Source: Streptomyces sp. AW19M42
GTDB taxonomy: Bacteria; Actinomycetota; Actinomycetes; Streptomycetales; Streptomycetaceae
DNA: 64,000 nucleotides
Direction: 5' to 3'
Assembly (NCBI GenBank): GCA_000470535.1
Contig: CBRG010000096.1
Span: 54,604-118,603 of the forward strand
Shown here: piece by piece, positions 17,366-26,360 of the stretch
Position numbering within the stretch: position 1 is the stretch's first letter
How the letters are laid out: each line of letters starts with the position of its first letter
Position numbers and translations under genes: made by a program
Notes under the pieces: model-generated
Database searches by the model: none
What the model was told of the DNA's origin: nothing
The model's input: only the letters and a program-made list of their open reading frames with translations

Positions 17366-18070
17366 TCACTTGGCGGTGTCGCCGGACGGATCCGCCGGGT
17401 TGTTACCCCGCCGGGGCAGGCCGTCCGGCTCTCCTGCGGTGTTCTGCTGAGCTGAGCCCTCGGGCGAGGACCGTCGCTGATCCCGTCCCGACCGCTCGCT
17501 CTCGATGAGCTCGTTCAGCCAGCGCACTTCGCGCTCCACGGACTCCATGCCGTGTCGCTGAAGCTCAAGTGTGTAGTCGTCGAGACGCTCGCGGGTGCGG
17601 GCCAGAGAGGCGCTCATCTTCTCGAGACGCTCCTCCAGCCGGCTGCGACGGCCTTCCAGCACCCGCATCCGCACCTCGTGCTCCGTCTGTCCGAAGAAGG
17701 CGAAACGAGCGGCGAAGTGCTCGTCCTCCCAGGAGTCCGGGCCGGTGTGCGAGAGCAGCTCTTCGAAGTGCTCCTTACCTTCCGCCGTCAATCGGTAGAC
17801 GATCTTGGCGCGGCGCCCTGCCAGAGAAGAGGAAGGGGCCACCGCACGGCCGGAGCTGGGCGGAAGGTCTGGCGGAGCGTTTCCCGGCTCCTCGATCAAC
17901 CAGCCGGTGGCGACCAGCGTCTTGAGGCACGGGTAGAGGGTTCCGTAGCTGAAGGCGCGGAAGATCCCCAGCGAGGTGTTGAGACGTTTACGCAGCTCGT
18001 AGCCGTGCATCGGGGACTCGCGGAGCAGCCCGAGGACAGCGAACTCAAGGATGCCGGAGCGTCTGCTCAA
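17366..18070 (-). CDS. PadR-family transcriptional regulator
   Basis: Regulator of 234 residues. The N-terminal PadR winged helix is plain ([24 protein letters not shown], about 6-29, then [13 protein letters not shown]). The C-terminal part is a long charged helix suited to dimerisation (about 130-200). It starts with TTG at 18070, supported by GGAGGAGGCGAGG. The final residues are Ser/Gly/Asp-rich. A perfect palindrome 76 bases upstream of its start is the obvious operator candidate. Upstream of ino1 and divergent from the penicillin-binding protein gene, so it may regulate either or itself. Confidence 0.9.
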   Translation of the reverse strand: MSRRSGILEFAVLGLLRESPMHGYELRKRLNTSLGIFRAFSYGTLYPCLKTLVATGWLIEEPGNAPPDLPPSSGRAVAPSSSLAGRRAKIVYRLTAEGKEHFEELLSHTGPDSWEDEHFAARFAFFGQTEHEVRMRVLEGRRSRLEERLEKMSASLARTRERLDDYTLELQRHGMESVEREVRWLNELIESERSGRDQRRSSPEGSAQQNTAGEPDGLPRRGNNPADPSGDTAK

Positions 18071-18472
18071 CCTCGCCTCCTCCTTCTCCGAGTGTTCTCG
18101 TCCGTCCCTGTGCCGGGCACCTATGCCGAGCCGATGTACCGAGACGATGTATCGACTCGATACATCAGCACGATAGATCGGAGTCTCCGCTGGGGCAAGG
18201 GGGGCCTTAGTGAACGGCGTCACATAACTAATTCTTGGGAACCGACTTGCGTAATTTGAGGTGAAGTTCGGTCCTAGGAGGGTTTTGACCGTGCGTAGTC
18301 TGTCCGGCATGCAGACCACCGGGAACCGTGTGACGCCCGACCGCGTCAGTCCCCGCGGACTGACCGGATGTGCTGCGGACGTGCCCGTCGCAGGGCTGGT
18401 CCGTAATTCGGGGGGACCGGATCTCAACTGCCGCTTCCAGGCGTTCTCGCCTGCCCGAGGAGTAGTCGTTCG
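18071..18472. other. Divergent intergenic region, padR / PBP
   Basis: About 400 bases between two divergent starts. It holds the 21-bp palindrome and a less GC-rich stretch (18215-18260, CATAACTAATTCTTGGGAAC) that is a likely promoter zone for one or both genes. No convincing coding frame was seen. Confidence 0.6.
18146..18166. promoter_or_regulatory. Candidate PadR operator (21-bp palindrome)
   Basis: Perfect 10-base arms around a single central C: GATGTATCGA at 18146-18155 and its complement at 18157-18166. It contains the ATGT...ACAT elements typical of PadR sites, although spaced 11 rather than 8. A partial half-site (GATGTACCG) lies at 18133. Confidence 0.6.
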
Positions 18473-21214
18473 ATGAGCGAGCACCGTCGCAAAACACCGC
18501 AGCCGCAAGGTGGCGGGCGCGCAGCGACCAGACGAGCCACCCAGCAGTCCTCAGGACGCCGCTCGGCGCCGTCACGCAACGTGACTTCTGAATCACCTTC
18601 CGACTCGCACGGCGGGGACACCCCGTACGGCGGGCGTGCCGCCGCGAGACGGGCCGCCCAGCGCGGCTCCGGCGGCCGTGGTGGTTCCGACGGCGGAGGA
18701 CGGCGCCGGGGCGGTGGTGACGACGGGGCCGAGGGCCCCGGTCGGGGCCGAGGGCGCGGAAACCAGCGCCCGGCCAAGAAGCGCTTCATCGACTACCCGC
18801 GCGCCGGAAAGCACGGCGTGCGGCGCTGGGTGCCGTCGTGGAAGCTGCTCTCCGGCCTGTGCATCGGCTTCGTGGGCGTTCTGCTGGGCGTTGCCAGTCT
18901 CGCGTACGCGATGGTGACGATGCCCAAGGTGAACGATGCCGCGAAGGCGGAGAACAACGTCTACTACTGGTCCGACAACACGCAGATGGTCGCGACCGGT
19001 GGTGCGGCCAACCGCCAGGTCATCGCTTACGAGCAGATCCCCGAGGCGATGCGCAACGCCGTCATCTCGGCGGAGAACAAGTCCTTCGAGCACGACAAGG
19101 GCATCGACCCGATGGGGATCGGCCGAGCCCTGTGGAACATGGCCAAGGGCGGCCAGACGCAGGGTGGCTCGACCATCACGCAGCAGTATGTGAAGAACTC
19201 GCGGCTCTCCCAGGAACAGACCCTGAGCCGGAAGGTCGAGGAGCTCTTCATCACGCTGAAGGTCGGCGAGCAGGGGAACAAGAAGGAGGTCATGGCCGGG
19301 TACCTCAACGTCTCGTACTACGGGCGGGGTGCGTCGGGTATCCAGGCGGCTGCCCGTACGTACTACGGGAAGGACGCCACCAAGCTGAACCCGAGCGAGT
19401 GCGCCTTCCTGGCGACCCTGCTCAAGGGCGCCAGCTACTACGACCCGGCGGGTGCTCCGGACGTCGACCCGGAGGAAGCGACGCCGGCGAAGAACCTGGA
19501 CCGGGCCCAGAAGCGCTGGCGGTGGATCCTCGACGAGGAGTTCAAGGACGGCCGGCTGTCGAAGGCCGATCACGACAAGTACCAGAAGTTCCCGACGCCC
19601 AAGCCGCTGAAGAAGGACGCCCAGCTGGGCGGCCAGACCGGCTACCTGGTAGAGCTCGCAAGGAAGTACTTCCTCAGCAATAACGACCGCGGCGTCACCG
19701 CCGAAATGCTCAACCAGGGCGGCTACGAGATCCACACGACCTTCGACAAGAAGAAGGTCGCGCAGCTCAACACGGCGGTCAAGAGGGTCTACGACGAGAA
19801 GATCGACCCCAAGAAGCGCCCCGACAAGGACACCCACGTCCAGTTCGGCGGCGGCTCTGTCGATCCGGAGACCGGCGCCATCAAGGCGATCTACGGCGGC
19901 AAGGACGCGACCCAGCACTACACCAACAACGCCGACCCGACCGGCGCCGCGGTCGGTTCGACCTTCAAGCCCTTCGTGCTGGCCGCCGCGATGGAGCACG
20001 GGAGACGCGACCCCGAGCTCGGCGCGGACCAGAACGATTCGCAACGCGAGAAGGTCTCGCCGCTGAGCGTCTACAACGGCAACAACAAGCTGAAGATCAA
20101 GAAGTACAACGGCCAGATCTGGACGAACGAGAAGGGCGAGGAGTGGCTGCAGACCAACGACGGAAACCACTCCGAGGGCAACATCACCCTTCGTAAGGCG
20201 ATGGAGGTCTCCGCCAACTCCCCCTACGTCCAGCTGGGTATGGACGTGGGCACGGACAAGGTGAAGGAGGCGGCGATGGCCGCCGGCCTGAAGGACGACG
20301 ACAACATGGCGAACTCGACCGTTCCGTCGTTCTCCATCGGTACGTCCTCGCCGAGCGTGATCCGGATGGCCGGCGCGTACGCCACGTTCGCGGCCAGCGG
20401 CCAGCAGCGCGAGCCGTTCTCGGTCACCCAGGTGAAAAAGCTCGGCGAGGTGATCTACCAGCACGAGACGGTCACCAAGCGCGCCTTCGACAACGACGTC
20501 GCCGACAACGTGACCGACGTGCTCAAGAACGTCGTCGAGAAGGGCACGGGCACGCCCGCCAAGCTCCCCGGCCGCGACGTGGCGGGCAAGACGGGTACGA
20601 CGGACGACAACCTCTCCGCCTGGTTCGTCGGCTACACCCCGCAGCTCTCGACGGCGATCAGCATGTACCGGCTGGACGACAACGAGAAGCACAAGGGCCG
20701 CAAGTTCGAGAAGATGTACGGGACCGGCGGCGAGGAAAAGATCCACGGCGCCTCGTTCCCGGCCCAGATCTGGCACGACTACATGGCCGAAGCCATGAAG
20801 GGCCAGAAGGTCGTGGACTTCCCGAGGGCGGAGCCGATCGGCGACAAGCTCTACGGCGGCGGCGCGAGCAGCCCCAAGCCGACGCCCAGCTACACCCCCC
20901 CGCCGAGCCCGTCCGCGACGCCGTCCGACACGCCCCCGCCGAGCGCGCCGGCCTCGTCGCCGCCGCCGCCCGACCCGACGGAGAGCTGCGGCACCTGGGA
21001 TTGGGACTGCCAGAACGACAACGGCGGAACGTCTGACGGAGGGGACAACGGCGGCGCCGATGCCGGCACGACCGGCGGGGACGACGGCGGCACTTCCGGT
21101 ACCACGGACGGAACGTCGGCCGGCAACGGCGATCCCGGCGGCTCCAGCCCGCCCCCCGGCGACGGAGGGAACGGAAACGGCAACGGCAGCATCTTCGGAG
21201 GCACCAACGGGTAG
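18473..21214 (+). CDS. Class A penicillin-binding protein (transglycosylase/transpeptidase)
   Basis: Bifunctional peptidoglycan synthase of 913 residues. Residues 1-115 are Arg/Gly-rich cytoplasmic tail; one membrane segment follows (about 122-145). The GT51 domain has the catalytic Glu in AENKSFEHDKG (about 201) and GGSTITQQYVKN. The transpeptidase has SxxK as GSTFKPF (about 496), SxN as SANSPY (about 581) and KTGTT (about 705). The last 130 residues are a Pro/Ser then Gly/Asp/Thr-rich extracellular tail with no PASTA domain. An ATG start follows a long leader; a strong terminator lies 50 bases after the stop. Confidence 0.95.
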   Translation: MSEHRRKTPQPQGGGRAATRRATQQSSGRRSAPSRNVTSESPSDSHGGDTPYGGRAAARRAAQRGSGGRGGSDGGGRRRGGGDDGAEGPGRGRGRGNQRPAKKRFIDYPRAGKHGVRRWVPSWKLLSGLCIGFVGVLLGVASLAYAMVTMPKVNDAAKAENNVYYWSDNTQMVATGGAANRQVIAYEQIPEAMRNAVISAENKSFEHDKGIDPMGIGRALWNMAKGGQTQGGSTITQQYVKNSRLSQEQTLSRKVEELFITLKVGEQGNKKEVMAGYLNVSYYGRGASGIQAAARTYYGKDATKLNPSECAFLATLLKGASYYDPAGAPDVDPEEATPAKNLDRAQKRWRWILDEEFKDGRLSKADHDKYQKFPTPKPLKKDAQLGGQTGYLVELARKYFLSNNDRGVTAEMLNQGGYEIHTTFDKKKVAQLNTAVKRVYDEKIDPKKRPDKDTHVQFGGGSVDPETGAIKAIYGGKDATQHYTNNADPTGAAVGSTFKPFVLAAAMEHGRRDPELGADQNDSQREKVSPLSVYNGNNKLKIKKYNGQIWTNEKGEEWLQTNDGNHSEGNITLRKAMEVSANSPYVQLGMDVGTDKVKEAAMAAGLKDDDNMANSTVPSFSIGTSSPSVIRMAGAYATFAASGQQREPFSVTQVKKLGEVIYQHETVTKRAFDNDVADNVTDVLKNVVEKGTGTPAKLPGRDVAGKTGTTDDNLSAWFVGYTPQLSTAISMYRLDDNEKHKGRKFEKMYGTGGEEKIHGASFPAQIWHDYMAEAMKGQKVVDFPRAEPIGDKLYGGGASSPKPTPSYTPPPSPSATPSDTPPPSAPASSPPPPDPTESCGTWDWDCQNDNGGTSDGGDNGGADAGTTGGDDGGTSGTTDGTSAGNGDPGGSSPPPGDGGNGNGNGSIFGGTNG

Positions 21215-21263
21215 CGGCCTCCGCCGGGCCGGGCAGGCCGGCGCGAGGCAGTCCGACAGCCAT

Positions 21264-21303
21264 GGCGAGGGCCGCCGCACCACGGGGGGCGGCGGCCCTC
21301 GCC
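21264..21303 (+). terminator. Terminator after PBP gene
   Basis: Perfect 15-base arms (21264-21278 and 21289-21303) around a 10-base loop, 50 bases after the PBP stop. It overlaps an in-frame ATG at 21262, so the next gene must start further right. Confidence 0.8.
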
Positions 21304-21336
21304 GTTCGCACAGTCCGGTACGGCAGGATGTGCGGC

Positions 21337-22833
21337 ATGCCAAGTGCAGAGGACACGAGCGTGCAGCAGGAACGGTCCGTCGTACGGCCCACGCGTGAGG
21401 ACGAGGTCGCCGCGGCCGGCAGCGAGCTGATCGGCGGGAGGTCGGGCCGCTGGTCGCGGCTCGGCAGTACCGCACTCACCCCCGTGGGTGCCGTCGCGCT
21501 GGTCGCGCTGGGGATGTTCGCGCTCGGCATGGTGCAGAAGCTGCCCTGCTACAACTGGGCCTGGTTCCAGGGCGCAGGCTCCCAGTACACCCACGCCTGC
21601 TACTCCGATATTCCGCATCTGTACGCCGGGCGCGGCTTCTCCGACGGCTTGGTGCCCTACTTCGACCGGCTGCCCGGCGATATGCAGTACCTGGAGTACC
21701 CCGTGCTCACGGGGGTGTTCATGCAGATCGCTTCCTGGCTGACCCCGGGCGGTTCGATCCAGCACCAGGAGCAGGTGTACTGGCTGGTCAACGCGGGCAT
21801 GCTGATGATCTGCACCGCGATCATCACCATCTGTGTCGCGCGCACGCACCGGCGTCGTCCCTGGGACGGCCTCCTGGTGGCTCTCGCACCCGCCTTCGCC
21901 CTCACCGCCACGATCAACTGGGACCTGCTGGCCGTCGCCCTCACGGCCGCGGCGATGCTCATGTGGTCCAGGAGTCGGCCGCTGGCGTTCGGCATCCTGA
22001 TCGGGCTGGCCACGGCCGCCAAGCTGTATCCCGTGCTGCTGCTGGGCCCGGCCTTCGTGCTGTGCTGGCGGGCCGGGAAATGGCGGGCGTTCTGGGTGGC
22101 GACGCTCGGCGCCGCGGCCTCCTGGCTGGTCGTCAACCTGCCGGTGATGGTCTTCGCCCCCGAGGGCTGGAAGAAGTTCTACACCTTCAGCGAGGAACGC
22201 TCGATCGACTTCGGCTCGTTCTGGCTGATCATCACGCAGCGCACCGGTGAGTCCATCGAGGTCAGCACGGTCAACACCGTCTCGACCCTGGCGACGGTCG
22301 GGCTGTGCGCCGCCATCGGCGCGCTGACGCTGACGGCGCCGCGCAGGCCCCGGTTCGCGCAGCTCGTGTTCCTCGTCGTCGCGGTGTTCATCCTCGTCAA
22401 CAAGGTCTACTCACCGCAGTACGTGCTGTGGCTGATCCCCCTCGCCGCACTGGCCCGGCCGCGCTGGCGGGACTTCCTGATCTGGCAGGCGTGCGAGGTC
22501 ATGTACTTCCTGGGGATCTGGATGTACCTCGCCTACACGACGAGCGGCGACAAGCACCAGGGCCTGCCGACGGAGGGCTATCAGCTCGCCATCGCCCTGC
22601 ATCTGCTGGGCACGCTGTACCTCTGCGCCGTGATCGTGCGGGACATTCTGATGCCGGAGCGGGACGGCGTACGGCGCGACGGTTCGGACGATCCCTCGGG
22701 CGGGGTCCTCGACGGGGCGCCGGACGCCTTCCTGCTGGGCCGTGCGGCCGCGCATCCGCCGCGCCATGCCGCGCTCACGGTCGAGGGGCCGCGCGTGGAG
22801 TGGGGCCCCGGGGGCACGCCGGCCGCCGACTGA
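21337..22833 (+). CDS. Integral-membrane glycosyltransferase, GT87/DUF2029 type
   Basis: About 498 residues with 10 or more hydrophobic segments and an acidic, polar C-terminal tail. The pattern matches GT87-type GT-C mannosyltransferases that use polyprenyl-phosphate sugars (NWDLLAVALTAAAML and ATAAKLYPVLLLGPAFVL are typical blocks). The acceptor is unknown. The start at ATG 21337 is preferred; ATG 21328 is also possible, and the earlier ATG lies inside the terminator. Likely a cell-envelope role given the PBP and FemX neighbours. Confidence 0.8.
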   Translation: MPSAEDTSVQQERSVVRPTREDEVAAAGSELIGGRSGRWSRLGSTALTPVGAVALVALGMFALGMVQKLPCYNWAWFQGAGSQYTHACYSDIPHLYAGRGFSDGLVPYFDRLPGDMQYLEYPVLTGVFMQIASWLTPGGSIQHQEQVYWLVNAGMLMICTAIITICVARTHRRRPWDGLLVALAPAFALTATINWDLLAVALTAAAMLMWSRSRPLAFGILIGLATAAKLYPVLLLGPAFVLCWRAGKWRAFWVATLGAAASWLVVNLPVMVFAPEGWKKFYTFSEERSIDFGSFWLIITQRTGESIEVSTVNTVSTLATVGLCAAIGALTLTAPRRPRFAQLVFLVVAVFILVNKVYSPQYVLWLIPLAALARPRWRDFLIWQACEVMYFLGIWMYLAYTTSGDKHQGLPTEGYQLAIALHLLGTLYLCAVIVRDILMPERDGVRRDGSDDPSGGVLDGAPDAFLLGRAAAHPPRHAALTVEGPRVEWGPGGTPAAD

Positions 22834-22889
22834 GCGACGGGACGGGCGAGGCGCTCCGGGGCCGCCGGGTCGCGGCGGCCCCGGGCGGC

Positions 22890-23921
22890 TCAGCGGTCTA
22901 CGAGGCGGTCGAACTGCGTGGTGGTGTGGCGCAGGTGGGCCACCAGCTCGTCGCCCACCCTCGGCTCCTCTGCGTCCGAGGGCACGAACAGGATCGACAC
23001 CTGCATGTGCGGCGGTTCGGCGAACCAGCGCTGCTTGCCGGCCCAGACGAACGGCGACAGGTTGCGGTTGACGGTGGCCAGACCGGCACGGGCGACGCCC
23101 TTGGCGCGTGGCATCACGCCGTGCAGCGCCTTCGGGGCCTCCAGGCCCACCCCGTGCGACGTACCACCCGCGACGACCACCAGCCAGCCGTCGGAGGCGG
23201 CCTTCTGCTGCCGGTAGCCGAACCTGTCGCCCTTGGCGACGCGCGTGACGTCGAGCACCGCGCCCCGGTACTCCGTCGCCTCGTGGTCACCGAGCCAGAG
23301 CCGGGTGCCGATGCGGGCGCGGAAACGGGTCTGCGGGAACTGCTGCTGGAGCCGGCCCAGCTCCTCGGCCCGCAGGTGGCTGACGAACATCGTGTGCAGC
23401 GGCAGCCGGGCCGCCCTGAGGCGGTCCATCCAGGCGATGACCTCCTCGACCGCGTCAGAGCCGTCCGCGCGGTCCAGCGGGAGGTGCAGGGCGAAGCCTT
23501 CGAGACGTACGTCCTCGATGGCGGCGTGCAACTGCCCGAGCTCCTCCTCCTTGACGCCGTGCCGCCTCATCGAGCTCATGCACTCGATGACGACCCGGGC
23601 GCCCACCAGGGCGTGCACACCGTCCACGGACGACACGGAACGGATGACCCGGTCGGGCAGTGGCACCGGCTCCTCACCCCGCCGGAACGGTGTGAGCACC
23701 AGCAGGTCGCCGCTGAACCAGTCCTTGATCCGGGCCGCTTCGTAGGTGGTGCCGACCGCGAGCGTGTCGGAGCCGAAGCGGATCGCCTCGTCGGCCAGCC
23801 GTTCGTGACCGAAGCCGTACCCGTTGCCCTTGCAGACCGGTACGAGCCCGGGGAACTGATCGAGCACGGATTTCTGGTGCGCCCGCCAGCGCGCGGTGTC
23901 GACGTACAGGGAGAGCGCCAT
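22890..23921 (-). CDS. Alanine-racemase-family PLP protein
   Basis: Protein of 343 residues with the N-terminal PLP-binding barrel of alanine racemases: VCKGNGYGFG carries the probable PLP lysine Lys31. The usual signature is KANAYGHG, so N-to-G and A-to-N changes are visible. The rest is shorter and more divergent than a true Alr, so racemase activity on alanine is not assured. It is downstream of femX on the same strand (gap 169 bases), suggesting a link to peptidoglycan stem-peptide chemistry. Confidence 0.8.
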   Translation of the reverse strand: MALSLYVDTARWRAHQKSVLDQFPGLVPVCKGNGYGFGHERLADEAIRFGSDTLAVGTTYEAARIKDWFSGDLLVLTPFRRGEEPVPLPDRVIRSVSSVDGVHALVGARVVIECMSSMRRHGVKEEELGQLHAAIEDVRLEGFALHLPLDRADGSDAVEEVIAWMDRLRAARLPLHTMFVSHLRAEELGRLQQQFPQTRFRARIGTRLWLGDHEATEYRGAVLDVTRVAKGDRFGYRQQKAASDGWLVVVAGGTSHGVGLEAPKALHGVMPRAKGVARAGLATVNRNLSPFVWAGKQRWFAEPPHMQVSILFVPSDAEEPRVGDELVAHLRHTTTQFDRLVDR

Positions 23922-24024
23922 GGCCGGTCCGGAACCTTTCTGGTGGCTGCGGTGTGTCAGAGGTGTGAAGAGCTACTTGAAGAACCCATTGAAACGAATG
24001 AAGCCGGTTTCGTCAGCCTTGCGC

Positions 24025-24093
24025 CACGGATCCTTGTGTCATGGAACCTTGTGTCATGGATCCGTACGCCACGGATCCTTGTGCCCCGGATCA
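24025..24093. repeat. 15-bp tandem repeat at femX 3' end
   Basis: Four full imperfect copies of CACGGATCCTTGTGT-like units (24025, 24040, 24055, 24070) plus a partial copy whose last bases include the femX stop codon. It lies between femX and the racemase-like gene. Confidence 0.85.
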
Positions 24094-25209
24094 GCGGCGG
24101 GACATGTAGATGTCGAGCGCCTTGTGCAGCAGCTTGTTGAGTGGGAAGTCCCACTCGCCGAGGTACTCCGCCGCCTGGCCGCCGGTGCCGACCTTGAACT
24201 GGATCAGGCCGAAGAGGTGGTCGGTCTCGTCCAGCGAGTCGGAGATGCCGCGCAGGTCGTAGACGGTGGCGCCCATGGCGTACGAGTCGCGGAGCATCCG
24301 CCACTGCATCGCGTTCGAGGGCCTGACCTCACGCTTGTGGTTGGCCGACGCACCGTAGGAGTACCAGACGTGACCGCCGACGATCAGCATGGTCGCGGCC
24401 GCGACGTTCTCGCCCTCGTGACAGGCGAAGTACAGCCGCATCCGGTTGGGGTCCTCGTTGTTGAGGGCCGTCCACATGCGCTGGAAGTAGCCGAGCGGGC
24501 GCGGCCGGAAGTGGTCGCGCTCCGCCGTGATCTCGTACAGCCGCTGCCACTCGGCGAGCTCGGCGTAGCTGCCCTGGACGACCTCGACGCCGGCCTTCTC
24601 GGCCTTCTTGATGTTGCGCCGCCAGAGCTGGTTGAAGCCCTTGTGGACGTCTTCGAGCGAGCGGTTCGCCAGCGGTACCTGGAAGATGTAGCGGGGCTGT
24701 ACGTCACCGAACCCGGCGCCGCCGTCCTCGCCCTGCTGCCACCCCATCTTCCGCAGCCGGTCCGCGACTTCGAAGGCGCGAGGCTCGATGTGGGTGGCCT
24801 CGACGTCGCGCAGGCGCTTCACGTCGGGGTCCTGGATACCGGCCTTGATCGCGTGGGCGTCCCAGCGGCGGATGACGACCGGCGGGCCCATCTTCACCGA
24901 GAAGGCGCCCTGCTGCTTGAGGTGCGTCAGCATCGGCTGCAGCCAGTCGGCCAGGTTCGGTGCGTACCAGTTGATGACCGGGCCCTCGGGAAGATAAGCG
25001 AGGTATCGCTTGATCTTGGGGAGCTGCCGGTAGAGCACCAGGCCGGCGCCGACGAGCTCGCCGCTCTTGTCGAACCAGCCCAGGCTCTCCGAGCGCCACT
25101 CGGCCTTCACATCCGCCCATGCCGGGACCTGCATGTGACTCGCCGCGGGCAGACTCTGGATGTACGCCAGATGCTGCTCTCGGCTGATGGTCCTCAGGGT
25201 CAGGCTCAT
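24091..25209 (-). CDS. femX: FemX-type peptidoglycan aminoacyltransferase
   Basis: FemABX-family enzyme of 372 residues that adds the first glycine of the interpeptide bridge to lipid II, using glycyl-tRNA. The double-GNAT family blocks are visible (GFNQLWRRNIKKAEKAGVEV; AATMLIVGGHVWYSYGAS; YDLRGISDSLDETDHLFGL). Streptomyces femX at this chromosomal position is known to be needed for the Gly bridge. The ATG at 25209 has GAGGAG upstream. The 3' end runs into a 15-bp tandem repeat. Confidence 0.93.
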   Translation of the reverse strand: MSLTLRTISREQHLAYIQSLPAASHMQVPAWADVKAEWRSESLGWFDKSGELVGAGLVLYRQLPKIKRYLAYLPEGPVINWYAPNLADWLQPMLTHLKQQGAFSVKMGPPVVIRRWDAHAIKAGIQDPDVKRLRDVEATHIEPRAFEVADRLRKMGWQQGEDGGAGFGDVQPRYIFQVPLANRSLEDVHKGFNQLWRRNIKKAEKAGVEVVQGSYAELAEWQRLYEITAERDHFRPRPLGYFQRMWTALNNEDPNRMRLYFACHEGENVAAATMLIVGGHVWYSYGASANHKREVRPSNAMQWRMLRDSYAMGATVYDLRGISDSLDETDHLFGLIQFKVGTGGQAAEYLGEWDFPLNKLLHKALDIYMSRR

Positions 25210-25338
25210 GCGGGGCGCTCCTCGGCAGGTGTGTCCCCATCGGTCAGGGGCTCCGGCTCTCGCGCCGAAGCCTACTGTGACCGGGAAGTGCGCGGTCTGG
25301 CCCTGTCGCACCCGGACGGTTCCGGCAGGTGGTGCGAG

Positions 25339-25367
25339 GGGCGGCGCCGGGCTGCGACGCCGCCCCG
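25339..25367 (-). terminator. Terminator after small membrane protein gene
   Basis: Perfect 9-base GC-only arms (25339-25347 and 25359-25367) with an 11-base loop, located downstream of the minus-strand gene ending at 25401 and upstream of femX. Confidence 0.5.
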
Positions 25368-25400
25368 GGCCCGTGCCGGGACCGCTGGATGCCGGCTGGC

Positions 25401-25715
25401 TCAGCCCACCACGCCGCCGAAGAGGCCGCCGTGGGCCATACCGAGGAAGAACCCGATGGCAGCGGCTCCGATACCGAGGATCAGCGGGAACCTCTCCCGC
25501 GTCGTCACGGAGATGTACTGCCCGTACGCGCCTACGAGAATTCCGATGAGCCCGGCCCACGAGCTGATCAGATGCAGGCTGTGGAACCACGCCGTGACGA
25601 ACGCGAGGATGCCGAGGGCCAGCGTCACCGCCACCAGGGCGTCCTGGAGTGGATGAGCCTTTCCGTCCGTGGCGAAGAGGGAGACGGACGAGCGGGGTCG
25701 CACTGCATGTGCCAT
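25401..25715 (-). CDS. Small integral membrane protein, unknown function
   Basis: Protein of 104 residues with three hydrophobic segments (about 30-50, 53-70, 80-100), ending in a Gly-rich stretch ([13 protein letters not shown]). The ATG at 25715 is supported by a near-perfect ribosome-binding site (AGGAGGT). It is divergent from rpsF. The same small membrane gene occurs between femX and rpsF in other Streptomyces. No function can be assigned. Confidence 0.8.
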   Translation of the reverse strand: MAHAVRPRSSVSLFATDGKAHPLQDALVAVTLALGILAFVTAWFHSLHLISSWAGLIGILVGAYGQYISVTTRERFPLILGIGAAAIGFFLGMAHGGLFGGVVG

Positions 25716-25882
25716 GGAGTACCTCCTGGCCGAAAGGCGGCGCATCGTGGCGCCGCTCACACCCGATGTGTACAGATTGCGTCTCCTGACCACCGGATTT
25801 CAACCGGAAGCCTGTCTACAGGTACTCTGTACGGTCTGCACCGGTGTCTGCCCGGGCCCCCCTGTTTCAGCCCCTTCTCAAC

Positions 25883-25973
25883 GGAGGGCGTTGTCAGCGG
25901 CGGCTGTTTTACTCGGAGACACTGTTGCTTACGCATCACGACCCTCCTGCCACGGAACGACCGTGGCCGCTGA
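25883..25973 (+). promoter_or_regulatory. Candidate structured leader of rpsF (S6:S18 autoregulation)
   Basis: Nested complementarity upstream of rpsF: GGAGGG 25883-25888 with CCCTCC 25942-25947; TCAGCGGC 25894-25901 with GCCGCTGA 25966-25973; and a local hairpin GCCACGG/CCGTGGC at 25949-25967 that competes with the long-range helix. S6:S18 complexes are known to repress rpsF-rpsR operons through leader RNA in many phyla. The assignment here is inference. Confidence 0.4.
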
Positions 25974-25995
25974 GTCCAAAGGAGGTGGGTTCCAC

Positions 25996-26286
25996 ATGCG
26001 TCACTACGAGGTGATGGTCATCCTCGACCCCGATCTCGAGGAGCGAGCAGTCTCCCCGCTGATCGAGAACTTCCTCTCCGTCGTCCGTGAGGGCGAAGGA
26101 AAGGTTGAGAAGGTCGACACCTGGGGCCGTCGTCGGCTCGCTTACGAGATCAAGAAGAAGCCCGAGGGCATCTACTCGGTCATCGACCTGCAGGCCGAGC
26201 CTGCGGTCGTCAAGGAGCTCGACCGCCAGATGAACCTGAACGAGTCGGTCCTCCGGACCAAGGTCCTCCGTCCCGAGATCCACTGA
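25996..26286 (+). CDS. rpsF: Ribosomal protein bS6
   Basis: Small-subunit protein of 96 residues, the standard length, that pairs with S18. The sequence is typical throughout ([34 protein letters not shown]). The start is fixed by AAAGGAGGTGGG 5-10 bases upstream. It is the first gene of the rpsF-ssb-rpsR-rplI operon. Confidence 0.98.
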   Translation: MRHYEVMVILDPDLEERAVSPLIENFLSVVREGEGKVEKVDTWGRRRLAYEIKKKPEGIYSVIDLQAEPAVVKELDRQMNLNESVLRTKVLRPEIH

Positions 26287-26360
26287 GCTTCTAGCTCAGT
26301 GGTCATCGGGTTCGAGTAGCAGCAAGCAGCCAGAAGCAATCCCCGCCGAGAGGTTCACCC

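Noticed and set aside
18593..21475. 960-codon frame antisense to the PBP gene
   Set aside because: Same shadow effect; PBP motifs are clear on the plus strand.
26285..26325. Possible tRNA gene between rpsF and ssb
   Set aside because: D-arm and T-arm motifs are only 4 bases apart, with no anticodon or acceptor stem.
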